Assembly: GCA_002733335.1 (NCBI GenBank)
Contig: NVVK01000009.1
Coordinates: forward strand, 75,353 to 82,413
Length of the DNA: 7,061 nucleotides
From: Methylophaga sp.
GTDB taxonomy: Bacteria; Pseudomonadota; Gammaproteobacteria; Nitrosococcales; Methylophagaceae
Direction: 5' to 3'
Each line of letters starts with the position of its first letter. Within the stretch, counting starts at the first letter, position 1. Below the pieces are notes generated by a model. It was given only the letters and a program-made list of their open reading frames with translations, was not told where the DNA came from and did no database searches. The translations under genes were made by a program, and so were the position numbers. Shown piece by piece: positions 1-6,819 of this stretch.

Positions 1-168
1 ATACTATCCGGTACTGATGTTCATCTTCAGGGGCAATCTCAATCTATAACAGGGGTTGCTGGTACTGCTACTGATTATGTCTTAATTGGGGAATTGAACA
101 ATGGTCAAGTTGAGTGGACTCTTGATACGAACTCAAACTGTTTTAATCCTGGTTACTGTAAACGATAA
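1..168 (+). CDS. Type IV pilin (major pilin, PilA/PilE type), C-terminal fragment
   Basis: This is the 3' end of a gene that begins before the window; frame 1 is open from base 1 to a TAA at 166-168, giving 55 visible residues. The fragment has the look of a type IVa pilin tail. It is a Gly/Thr/Ser-rich beta-sheet region with a D-Y-V-L-I-G stretch (visible residues 25-30), a G-Q-V-E-W-T strand (35-40), and a terminal pair of cysteines (C47 and C53) that would close a disulfide loop just before the end, C-K-R. Pilins form the fibre used for twitching motility, adhesion and DNA uptake. The N-terminal prepilin signal and hydrophobic helix lie outside the window, so the assignment rests on this tail and on the downstream PglL/TfpZ genes, which commonly sit next to the major pilin. 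The loop between the cysteines is unusually short (five residues), and there is no C-terminal serine of the kind modified by TfpO enzymes. Confidence 0.8.
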   Translation: MLSGTDVHLQGQSQSITGVAGTATDYVLIGELNNGQVEWTLDTNSNCFNPGYCKR

Positions 169-211
169 GACTGAAGGCTGATTGATTTGGCCTGATAGAG
201 TAAAAAATAAA

Positions 212-238
212 AGTCTCGGTTCGCTGGGGCTTTTTTTT
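212..238 (+). terminator. Rho-independent terminator after the pilin gene
   Basis: An 8-bp stem is formed by AGTCTCGG (212-219) and CTGGGGCT (224-231), including G-U pairs. It is closed by the stable tetraloop TTCG (220-223) and runs directly into a T tract (231-238). A-rich sequence precedes the stem and can extend pairing with the T tract. It lies 43 bases after the pilin stop and 57 bases before the next gene. It probably ends most pilin transcripts, so the downstream genes would depend on readthrough or on a promoter not recognised here. Confidence 0.88.
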
Positions 239-294
239 GCATGATATTCCTCTTTGATTTAATCTACCATTATTAATAATAATGCTGGGCGATA

Positions 295-2001
295 ATGACT
301 CAACAAATATTTTCTTACCTTTTACTTAGTTTACTATTTGTGCTGGCTCCGCTTTATAGCTATCCTAATTTAGGTGGTGTGGGCTTGAACATGCCTTTCA
401 ATATTGCCGAATGGGCCATGGCGATTATATTTATGGGCACGGTTAGTTTTTTCAGTCTACAAAAACAATCCTTTGGCTATACTCGATTATTCCTTTATTG
501 TTTGTTTTTCCCCTTTATCATTATGCTATTAAGTTTTTTTACTGAGGTCGCCATCGTCAATGTGTGGTTATTTAGGTTGTTATATATTGTTGCCGGGTTT
601 GTATTTATAATGGCATTATTGCAATTGAAGTTCACCATGACGCAGGTAGATCAATTGCTGTATATGATTGTGGTAGCCATGGCTATTCATACACTGGTTG
701 CGGTATTGCAAGTGATTGATATCAGCGATTACACCCGTAAAATACCAATGAGTGGCCGGAGTAATTCTCCCTTCGGACTTTTTCAACAAGTTAATTTATT
801 GGCAACGTATTTGGTAACTGGCTTAATGACTATTTTATTTTTAATTAGCCGGCCTTCTTTTTCTGCAAAACCGGCATTTATTAAGCTTTCTTTCATCATT
901 GTTTTTGGTGTTGCAGTGTATATTGTTTTGGCGACTGGTTCGCGAGTTGGGTTATTTTCTTTATTGATAAGTATGCCGGTGCTATTACTAAGCAGAAGAA
1001 AACAACTAGTTCGACATAAAAGAACATTCTTCTCTATTATCTTGGTGAGTGGTATCGCGGTATTGGCTAATACTATTTTTATATCTCCTGAATATAATTC
1101 TGGTTTAAATAAAACCATGGAAAAGGTTCATAATCTGAGTCAGGCTGAGTATAAAACCTACCGTGAAGGTATGTATAAAATTAGCATTGATTTGATCTGG
1201 GAAAAGCCTCTATTAGGGCATGGGTTCACTAGCTTCCCTCGTGTTTGGATCGAGCAAAAATCGCGATTTATTACGCAATACCCCAATGCTGCAGTGTCAC
1301 CATTGGGCACTGGCCATCCACACAATGAATTATTACTTTGGCTGATTGAAGGCGGGGTAGTTACTGGCTTAGGATTGTTTATTATCTTTTTGGCTATTTG
1401 TCGGGCACTTTATTATTGTGGTTGGTCGCGTGGAGGTGCTTACTTAGCTTTGTTGTTACCTATTAGCCTACATACGCAAACAGCGTGGCCTTTTTATGGC
1501 TCAGCGGTTCATTGGTTTTTATGGTTATTTATTATTTATATTGTGTTTCGACATCAACAAAAATCAACCAAGTTTATTCTAACCCCATTTACACGCTATT
1601 TGTTACAGATCATAGTTGTTGTGCTGACGGTAACCAGTCTGTATTTTTTATGGCATAGCCATAAAGCACATGACCAACTGCGTGATTATATGCGCGGAGA
1701 GCAAGCAGATATGCAGTTAGTATTAGATAATGCATATTTTCATCGCTTCGCTGAAAAAGTCTTAATGCAATCTTTACTCTACACAAGTATTGAAAAACAA
1801 AATAAAGTGCCTATTCCAAATTTTATAGTGTGGGCAGAAGGAAGGCTTGCGGTAAATGCTGAACCGGGCATGTTTATTATGCTTAACGATGCCTATGGTT
1901 TTATGGATGATAAGAAAAATCAATGTCGCATTGCTCGAAAAGGGATTCAGGTTTACCCTGTTAATGCACGGTTGCAAAAAACAGTCGATAAGTGTTTATA
2001 A
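295..2001 (+). CDS. pglL: PglL-family protein O-oligosaccharyltransferase (copy 1, pilin glycosylation)
   Basis: This 568-residue polytopic inner-membrane protein belongs to the PglL/PilO/TfpO branch of the Wzy/WaaL superfamily. These enzymes transfer a preassembled glycan from undecaprenyl pyrophosphate onto Ser/Thr of pilins and other periplasmic proteins. About a dozen hydrophobic segments span residues 7-455. Family marks are G-L-F-Q-Q-V-N (161-167), the segment before the LISRPSF turn (183-189), G-S-R-V-G (215-219), a large periplasmic loop (about 264-343) ending in H341-P-H-N-E345, and L-H-T-Q (392-395). The histidine-containing loop motif is expected to be catalytic by analogy with characterised PglL. 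The C-terminal soluble domain (about 456-568) contains C544 and C567, a pair repeated with the same spacing in the second copy. The ATG at 295 is the only sensible start, since a stop lies in frame at 280-282. Its ribosome-binding site is weak. One oddity is T-A-W at 396-398, where the paralogue has V-E-L. The family call is firm, but the substrate is inferred from pilin linkage. Confidence 0.9.
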   Translation: MTQQIFSYLLLSLLFVLAPLYSYPNLGGVGLNMPFNIAEWAMAIIFMGTVSFFSLQKQSFGYTRLFLYCLFFPFIIMLLSFFTEVAIVNVWLFRLLYIVAGFVFIMALLQLKFTMTQVDQLLYMIVVAMAIHTLVAVLQVIDISDYTRKIPMSGRSNSPFGLFQQVNLLATYLVTGLMTILFLISRPSFSAKPAFIKLSFIIVFGVAVYIVLATGSRVGLFSLLISMPVLLLSRRKQLVRHKRTFFSIILVSGIAVLANTIFISPEYNSGLNKTMEKVHNLSQAEYKTYREGMYKISIDLIWEKPLLGHGFTSFPRVWIEQKSRFITQYPNAAVSPLGTGHPHNELLLWLIEGGVVTGLGLFIIFLAICRALYYCGWSRGGAYLALLLPISLHTQTAWPFYGSAVHWFLWLFIIYIVFRHQQKSTKFILTPFTRYLLQIIVVVLTVTSLYFLWHSHKAHDQLRDYMRGEQADMQLVLDNAYFHRFAEKVLMQSLLYTSIEKQNKVPIPNFIVWAEGRLAVNAEPGMFIMLNDAYGFMDDKKNQCRIARKGIQVYPVNARLQKTVDKCL

Positions 2002-2027
2002 GGCTGGTATATTCCCGCTTAAAATAT

Positions 2028-2043
2028 GGAGGAGTGATAAGGA
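2028..2043 (+). promoter_or_regulatory. Ribosome-binding region deciding the tfpZ start
   Basis: Two purine-rich Shine-Dalgarno-like stretches precede the ATG at 2048: GGAGGAG (2028-2034, 13 bases upstream) and AAGGA (2039-2043, 4 bases upstream). Neither spacing is ideal, but together they mark 2048 as the start. They argue against the longer open frame that extends back into the preceding gene. A four-codon reading frame, ATG GAG GAG TGA (2026-2037), overlaps the first stretch and is probably incidental. Confidence 0.55.
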
Positions 2044-2047
2044 AAAT

Positions 2048-2803
2048 ATGAGCAAACTAACAATCACAAGAACAAAAGCAGCATTAGGCCATCTTTTACT
2101 AAGCGTATTAATCTTCAGTATTGTGATTGCGGTATTGATTTTTATTTGGTATCCAGTGCCTCACTTTACGGCATCAGGTGGTTGGCAAGGGCTGAAAATA
2201 GCGGCAGGTGTTGATTTGGTATTGGGGCCATTATTAACGCTCATTATTTTTGACAGTGCTAAGTCACGAAAAAAGTTAATGGGTGATTTGATGGTTATTG
2301 CACTGCTGCAATTTACAGCATTAGCTTGGGGGGTTGGAACCATTTATAGCCAACGCCCCGTTGCCCTTGTGTTTTGGGAGCAAAGTTTTATTTCAGTTCC
2401 TGCAGCAGAATTTGATAAGCAAAAAATTGATATTGATGACTTAAACGACTTTGGTTCAGAAAAGCCAGTCTTGATTTATGCGGAGAAGCCTCGAGAACTT
2501 GGGGCGCTAAAAGCAATGTTAAAGCGTATCACGGAGGATGTGGTGGCACCACATAATCAGTTAGAATTATACCGTCCTCTGCAAGATTATTTCGATGAGA
2601 TTATCCCATTACAGCTTAATATAGATCATATTATGGAGCATAACACGGATATTAAGGCGAAGTTAAATAAGATATTAGTTAAGACAAATAAGGATCAGAA
2701 TGATTATTTCTATTTTTCACTGCGTTCGAAATATCAAAATATTATTTTACTTTTTGATCATAATGGGGAATTGAAAAATCATATTGTGGTGGTACTCCGT
2801 TGA
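2048..2803 (+). CDS. tfpZ: TfpX/TfpZ (FimB-like) type IV pilin accessory protein
   Basis: This 251-residue membrane protein resembles the TfpX/TfpZ accessory proteins encoded beside certain pilin alleles in Pseudomonas aeruginosa and FimB beside the pilin gene of Dichelobacter. Visible hallmarks are an N-terminal membrane segment (about 13-34) ending in W-Y-P (34-36), the conserved G-V-D-L-V-L-G-P-L-L-T-L segment (54-65), a third hydrophobic segment (about 79-97), and Q-R-P-V-A-L-V-F (102-109), which leads into a soluble C-terminal half (about 110-251) probably in the periplasm. Family members influence pilus assembly or dynamics in an allele-specific way; their biochemical mechanism is not settled. 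The start at 2048 is chosen from the ribosome-binding region and the N-terminus M-S-K-L-T-I-T-R. The open frame continues upstream to 1856, but that part overlaps the previous gene and is not family-like. The gene lies 46 bases after copy 1 and overlaps the start of copy 2 by four bases, which indicates one transcript. Confidence 0.85.
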   Translation: MSKLTITRTKAALGHLLLSVLIFSIVIAVLIFIWYPVPHFTASGGWQGLKIAAGVDLVLGPLLTLIIFDSAKSRKKLMGDLMVIALLQFTALAWGVGTIYSQRPVALVFWEQSFISVPAAEFDKQKIDIDDLNDFGSEKPVLIYAEKPRELGALKAMLKRITEDVVAPHNQLELYRPLQDYFDEIIPLQLNIDHIMEHNTDIKAKLNKILVKTNKDQNDYFYFSLRSKYQNIILLFDHNGELKNHIVVVLR

Positions 2804-4533
2804 TAAAGGGTAAGAAGATTTGTTTTGCAAATAAACAAACAGCATTATTACTTTTACTTTCATTACTATTTTGCGTTGCTCCCTTTTATATCCAACCCAA
2901 TTTAAATGGGGGGGGATTTTCACTCACATTCAATATTTCTGTATGGTTAGTCGCTAGTTGGATAGTAGCTTTCGGCCTATTACTTGTTTTAAAACAGCAT
3001 ATATTCATATGGCCTAAATATGGGAGCTACTTTCTAGTATTTCCTATCATTTTGATACTGACCAGCATAGTGTCAATGACGGAGATTAAGCAGCCCATTG
3101 CTTGGTTATTTCGGCAAGCCTATATCTTCGGGGGGATTTTGTTTTTATTCACGATATTTCAGTTCCAAATTAAACATGTCACTGTTGATAAAGTATTACT
3201 CGCTATTGCGGTTGCGATTGGCATACATGCTTTTTTTGGGATGATGCAAATAACCTCACCTGATTTCTTACCGGCGTGGTTTCCTAAAAATATAGATAAT
3301 ATTCCTAGTGGTGTATTCCAGCAAATTAATGTACAAGCAAGTTTTTTAACAACGGGTATGATGATTGTCCTCTATTTGATTAGCCGGCCTAGCTTTCGCT
3401 CTTTATCCGTTGTTTTTAAAGTGATATTAATACTATCATTTTCTATGGCATTCTATGTTGTGATTGCATCAGGATCTCGTATTGGATTGTTATCAATTTT
3501 TATTAGTTTTCCTCTGCTATTGTGGGGACGAAGGAAGCAATTATATCCACAGAAAAATATATTAATCATATTGTTAATACTGAGTTGCAGCAGTTTTTGG
3601 TCAGCTCAAGATGGTTTTAATAAAACAATCGATAAAACCCAGCGTATGGTAGATAGTAAATATTCAGATACCCGAGTAGATATGTATAGAATCGGGATGA
3701 GTTTGATCCAGCAAAAACCTGTTACAGGTTATGGTATAGGTGGTTTTTTAAAAGCATGGAACCAACAAGCATCAGCTGATAAGTTACATCATCCTGAGGT
3801 GGCATTACTTGGCTATATAACGCATCCTCACAATGAATTGCTTTTTTGGATGGTTGAAGGGGGAATACTTGCTGTTATAGGAATATTTTTTTTTATTCTA
3901 GGCATTACATTGTCTTTATTTTGGTGTGGCATTAGCCGTGGGAGCGCTTATACCGCGATGTTGTTGCCAATTGGTTTACATACTCAGGTTGAATTACCTT
4001 TTTATCTTTCCTCGGTACACTGGTTTCTTTGGTTGTTTTTAATATTTATTGTACTTAGGCATCGTACAAGAATAATTAAATTTTCAGTTAGTCGCTCGAT
4101 AACATTATTTGCTGGTCTAATAGTTGTAGTATTTTCTGTTTTAGCCAGCTTATTTCTAATAAAGACTGTTCAAGCACAAGCGGATATTTATAAGTTTCTT
4201 TACGATAAAGATTCTTCCCCGCCTCATTTACGCATTGCACTGAAGAACCTTTATTTCAAACCATTAGCTGAGCAAATAGCTATGCGCTCTATGCTCTATG
4301 CCAGTATAGAAAATAATGACAGAAGCAAAGTTATAATATTTAAAAAATGGGCAGAAAATTATATTGATACTCGTCCAGAATTAAAAATGTATGAAGATTT
4401 AGTTTCAGCATCTGTTTTTCTTCGGCCTGAAGGAGAAGGTTGTGATGCAATTTCAGCAGGTTATGAAATGTATATTCACAATGTCCCATTGAAATTAGCT
4501 CACGAAAAATGCATTAAAGCTAATGAGCAGTAA
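2800..4533 (+). CDS. pglL: PglL-family protein O-oligosaccharyltransferase (copy 2, paralogue of the first)
   Basis: This 577-residue polytopic membrane protein is related to copy 1 along its whole length and belongs to the same Wzy/WaaL-like O-oligosaccharyltransferase family. Shared landmarks are P-N-L near residue 33, G-V-F-Q-Q-I-N (171-177), L-I-S-R-P-S-F (193-199), G-S-R-I-G (225-229), the periplasmic loop ending in H342-P-H-N-E346, and L-H-T-Q-V-E-L-P-F-Y (393-402), followed by a soluble C-terminal domain with C548 and C571. It would transfer a lipid-linked glycan to Ser/Thr on the periplasmic side. The start is a TTG at 2800 that shares four bases (TTGA) with the tfpZ stop. No ATG or GTG start exists nearby in frame and a stop lies upstream at 2761, so translation is probably coupled to tfpZ. 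The gene contains a G8 tract (2908-2915), a G6 tract (3130-3135) and a T9 tract (3886-3894), which could permit slippage. The frame is intact here. Which of the two copies acts on the pilin is unknown. Confidence 0.9.
   Translation: MIKGKKICFANKQTALLLLLSLLFCVAPFYIQPNLNGGGFSLTFNISVWLVASWIVAFGLLLVLKQHIFIWPKYGSYFLVFPIILILTSIVSMTEIKQPIAWLFRQAYIFGGILFLFTIFQFQIKHVTVDKVLLAIAVAIGIHAFFGMMQITSPDFLPAWFPKNIDNIPSGVFQQINVQASFLTTGMMIVLYLISRPSFRSLSVVFKVILILSFSMAFYVVIASGSRIGLLSIFISFPLLLWGRRKQLYPQKNILIILLILSCSSFWSAQDGFNKTIDKTQRMVDSKYSDTRVDMYRIGMSLIQQKPVTGYGIGGFLKAWNQQASADKLHHPEVALLGYITHPHNELLFWMVEGGILAVIGIFFFILGITLSLFWCGISRGSAYTAMLLPIGLHTQVELPFYLSSVHWFLWLFLIFIVLRHRTRIIKFSVSRSITLFAGLIVVVFSVLASLFLIKTVQAQADIYKFLYDKDSSPPHLRIALKNLYFKPLAEQIAMRSMLYASIENNDRSKVIIFKKWAENYIDTRPELKMYEDLVSASVFLRPEGEGCDAISAGYEMYIHNVPLKLAHEKCIKANEQ
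2908..2915 (+). repeat. G8 mononucleotide tract inside the second oligosaccharyltransferase gene
   Basis: Eight consecutive G residues encode G37-G38-G39 of copy 2 (codons GGG GGG GGA). The tract lies about 110 bases after the start codon in an otherwise AT-rich gene. The corresponding part of copy 1 has no run (GGTGGTGTGGGC). Poly-G tracts of this kind are known slippage sites in phase-variable surface and glycosylation genes. Whether it varies here is inference. Confidence 0.6.
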
Positions 4534-4619
4534 TATTTATACAATGAGTGGATTAAGAAATGAGACACTCTAAATGCTAAGCCTTGAGGCAAGTAGATTA
4601 ACGTGCAATATGGAATAGA

Positions 4620-6638
4620 TTATTTAACCCGCATTCCCGGTTGAGCACCCTCATCAGGGTTTAAGATAAAGAGGTCTTTGCCGCCAGGGCCTGCTGCTAA
4701 CACCATGCCTTCCGATAAACCAAAACGCATTTTTCGTGGTGCCAAGTTCGCAACCATGACAGTGAGTTTTCCGGTTAAATCTTCTGGGTTATAGGCTGAT
4801 TTAATGCCTGCAAACACCTGTTTTTCACCGTTACCGATATCTAAGGTGAGTTTCAGTAGTTTCTTAGCACCTTCAACGTGTTCGGCAGTCACAATCTTGG
4901 CAATGCGTAAATCAATTTTTGCAAAATCATCAAAGCTTATTTCATCTGCAATGGGTTCGATGTCATTATTGCTTTCTTTTGCGAGGTCTTTTGTGACCAT
5001 AGTTTCTTTTGATGCTTCTAAAATGGCATCAAGCTTATCTGTTTCAATTCGTGTCATCAGTGGTTTAAATTTAGTAATTGTATGGTTCAGTAGCGGTGTA
5101 GAGATATCATCCCATGTTAAGGGGGCAATATTTAAAAAAGTCTCAGCTTGTGCAACTGTATGGGGTAATACCGGTTTTAGATAGCTAATTAAAACACGGA
5201 ATAAATTGATCCCCATGCTGTAAATATCATGAACTTGTTGTTCTTTTCCTTCTTCTTTAGCCAAAGCCCATGGTTTCATTTCATCAATGTATTGGTTTGC
5301 TTTATCGGCTAAGGCCATAATGTCACGCATGGCATGACCAAATTCACGTTTTTCCATTTTTTCTGCAATGGTGTCAGCTTGAGCGGTGAATTCGTTGAAT
5401 AATTCAGCATCAGCTAATGATGCTGATAATTGACCTTCAAATTTCTTATTAATATAGCCGGCACAACGGCTGGCAATGTTGACCACTTTTCCCACTAAAT
5501 CTGAATTGATGCGGCTTTGAAAATCTTCTAAGTTCAAATCAATATCATCAATACCAGAACCTAGTTTGGCTGCATAGTAATAGCGTAGATATTCTGGATT
5601 GAGATGATCTAAATAGGTACGTGCTTTAATAAAGGTACCACGTGATTTAGACATTTTTTTGCCATCGACAGTTAAAAAACCGTGAGCAAAAATTGAGTTT
5701 GGCAGTCTAAAGCCGGCACCTTGCAACATTGCTGGCCAGAAAAGGGCATGGAAATAGATAATATCTTTACCAATGAAATGCACCATTTCTGTCGTACTAT
5801 CTGCTTTCATATATTCATCGAAACTCACCCCAGTACGATCACAGTAGTTTTTGAAACTGGCTAAATAGCCGATAGGTGCATCGAGCCAAACATAGAAAAA
5901 TTTATTAGGTGCATCCGGTATTTCGAAACCAAAATAGGGGGCATCACGTGAAATATCCCAATCGCGTAAACCACTTTCAAACCATTCGTCTAATTTATGG
6001 CTTACTTCGCTTTGTAAGTGACCAGCGCGTGTCCATTTTTTCAAATCATTTTCAAAATCACCGAGTTTAAAAAAGTGGTGTTCAGAATCTTTGGTGATAG
6101 GTGTAGCACCTGATACCGCTGAAACAGGGTTAATTAAATCGGTAGGGTCATAGGTTGCACCGCAGGCTTCACAATTGTCACCATACTGATCGTGAGCATG
6201 ACATTTGGGGCATTCACCACGAATAAAGCGATCTGGTAAGAACATTTCTTTTTCGGGGTCATAAGCTTGGCTAATGGTCCGGGTAGTAATATGTCCCGCC
6301 GCTTTATTTGAAAGATAAATTTGGTTGGCCAAAGCCTGATTTTCTTTACTATGTGTGCTGTGAAAATTATCAAAATGAATATTGAAATCTGCAAAGTCAG
6401 CTTGATGTTCTTGTTGAGTATTCGCAATCAGTGTTTCAGGCGTAATGCCTTCACTTTGAGCTCGCAACATAATGGGTGTGCCATGCGCATCATCAGCGCA
6501 GATATAATGACATTCATGTCCTCGCATTTTTTGAAAACGCACCCAAATATCAGTTTGAATATATTCAACAAGATGTCCTAGGTGAATAGAGCCATTGGCG
6601 TAGGGCAGTGCACTGGTAACAAGGATTTTACGTTGCAT
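4620..6638 (-). CDS. metG: Methionyl-tRNA synthetase with C-terminal tRNA-binding domain
   Basis: This 672-residue cytoplasmic enzyme charges tRNA-Met with methionine using ATP, for both initiation and elongation. It matches the usual length of the long gammaproteobacterial form (about 675). The class I Rossmann catalytic core begins with A10-L-P-Y-A-N-G and the HIGH-like motif H19-L-G-H22. A zinc knuckle follows with C143, C146, C156 and C159, and the K328-M-S-K-S332 loop closes the active site. A helical anticodon-binding region covers about 380-545. The C-terminal OB-fold tRNA-binding domain (EMAP-like, about 566-672) includes D-L-R-I-A-K-I-V and the later [10 protein letters not shown]. 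The start is the ATG complementary to 6636-6638, giving the family-standard [13 protein letters not shown]. The frame stays open for 32 more codons to a GTG at 6734, but that stretch does not look like MetG. The gene is convergent with the pilus cluster and shows no sign of damage. Confidence 0.97.
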   Translation of the reverse strand: MQRKILVTSALPYANGSIHLGHLVEYIQTDIWVRFQKMRGHECHYICADDAHGTPIMLRAQSEGITPETLIANTQQEHQADFADFNIHFDNFHSTHSKENQALANQIYLSNKAAGHITTRTISQAYDPEKEMFLPDRFIRGECPKCHAHDQYGDNCEACGATYDPTDLINPVSAVSGATPITKDSEHHFFKLGDFENDLKKWTRAGHLQSEVSHKLDEWFESGLRDWDISRDAPYFGFEIPDAPNKFFYVWLDAPIGYLASFKNYCDRTGVSFDEYMKADSTTEMVHFIGKDIIYFHALFWPAMLQGAGFRLPNSIFAHGFLTVDGKKMSKSRGTFIKARTYLDHLNPEYLRYYYAAKLGSGIDDIDLNLEDFQSRINSDLVGKVVNIASRCAGYINKKFEGQLSASLADAELFNEFTAQADTIAEKMEKREFGHAMRDIMALADKANQYIDEMKPWALAKEEGKEQQVHDIYSMGINLFRVLISYLKPVLPHTVAQAETFLNIAPLTWDDISTPLLNHTITKFKPLMTRIETDKLDAILEASKETMVTKDLAKESNNDIEPIADEISFDDFAKIDLRIAKIVTAEHVEGAKKLLKLTLDIGNGEKQVFAGIKSAYNPEDLTGKLTVMVANLAPRKMRFGLSEGMVLAAGPGGKDLFILNPDEGAQPGMRVK

Positions 6639-6680
6639 AGGTAATGTTCTGACATTGAATTTATTATTAGATAAAGGCGA

Positions 6681-6686
6681 ATTGTA
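6681..6686 (-). promoter_or_regulatory. Possible -10 element for metG
   Basis: On the minus strand the hexamer TACAAT differs from the sigma-70 -10 consensus at one position. It lies about 43 bases upstream of the metG ATG, which would give a leader of roughly 36 bases. No good -35 hexamer sits at the usual distance, so this is a weak candidate. If real, transcription would begin inside the in-frame extension, supporting the shorter MetG start. Confidence 0.25.
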
Positions 6687-6752
6687 CAGATTTTTGTTCA
6701 AGCGAGCTGAAAAGAATAGTGTCGATTTATTCACAACGGGGTAAGAAGGCTA

Positions 6753-6781
6753 TTGTAATAATGTGATATCTAGTTTAGATT
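6753..6781 (+). promoter_or_regulatory. Possible sigma-70 promoter for the TPR-like gene
   Basis: TTGTAA (6753-6758) and TAGATT (6776-6781) are separated by 17 bases. Each matches four of six consensus positions. The spacing and the position, about 40 bases before the start codon at 6820, fit a promoter driving the divergent gene. It lies in the intergenic region shared with metG. The assignment rests on eye matching only. Confidence 0.3.
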
Positions 6782-6819
6782 AGCGGAGCTGTTGGCCGTA
6801 ATAATCAGGAAGCAATTTG

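Noticed and set aside
254..282. Possible promoter TTGATT ... TAATAA before copy 1
   Set aside because: The -10 match is poor, and the implied transcript start would fall only a few bases before the ATG at 295.
783..1118. 111-codon open frame on the minus strand
   Set aside because: It lies wholly inside copy 1 of the oligosaccharyltransferase, has no family-like sequence, and is a shadow of the AT-rich coding strand.
1774..1977. 67-codon open frame on the minus strand
   Set aside because: It lies inside the 3' end of copy 1, with no recognisable domain and no independent context.
1856..2047. Upstream in-frame extension of tfpZ
   Set aside because: It overlaps the end of copy 1 in another frame and is unlike the TfpZ N-terminus. 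The ATG at 2048 has ribosome-binding sequence and a proper membrane-segment start.
2161..2343. 60-codon open frame on the minus strand
   Set aside because: It is antisense to the membrane-segment region of tfpZ and has no supporting signal.
4581..4590. Small hairpin GCCTTGAGGC in the gap between copy 2 and metG
   Set aside because: The stem is only three to four base pairs with no T tract on either strand, so it does not qualify as a terminator. The 4534-4619 gap shows no other feature.
4804..5184. 126-codon open frame on the plus strand, Ser-rich
   Set aside because: It is antisense to the tRNA-binding and linker regions of metG. Its composition is typical of a shadow frame.
6134..6581. 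Two overlapping open frames (6134-6427 minus, 6321-6581 plus) within metG
   Set aside because: Both overlap the catalytic and zinc-knuckle coding region of metG in other frames, and neither has a domain of its own.
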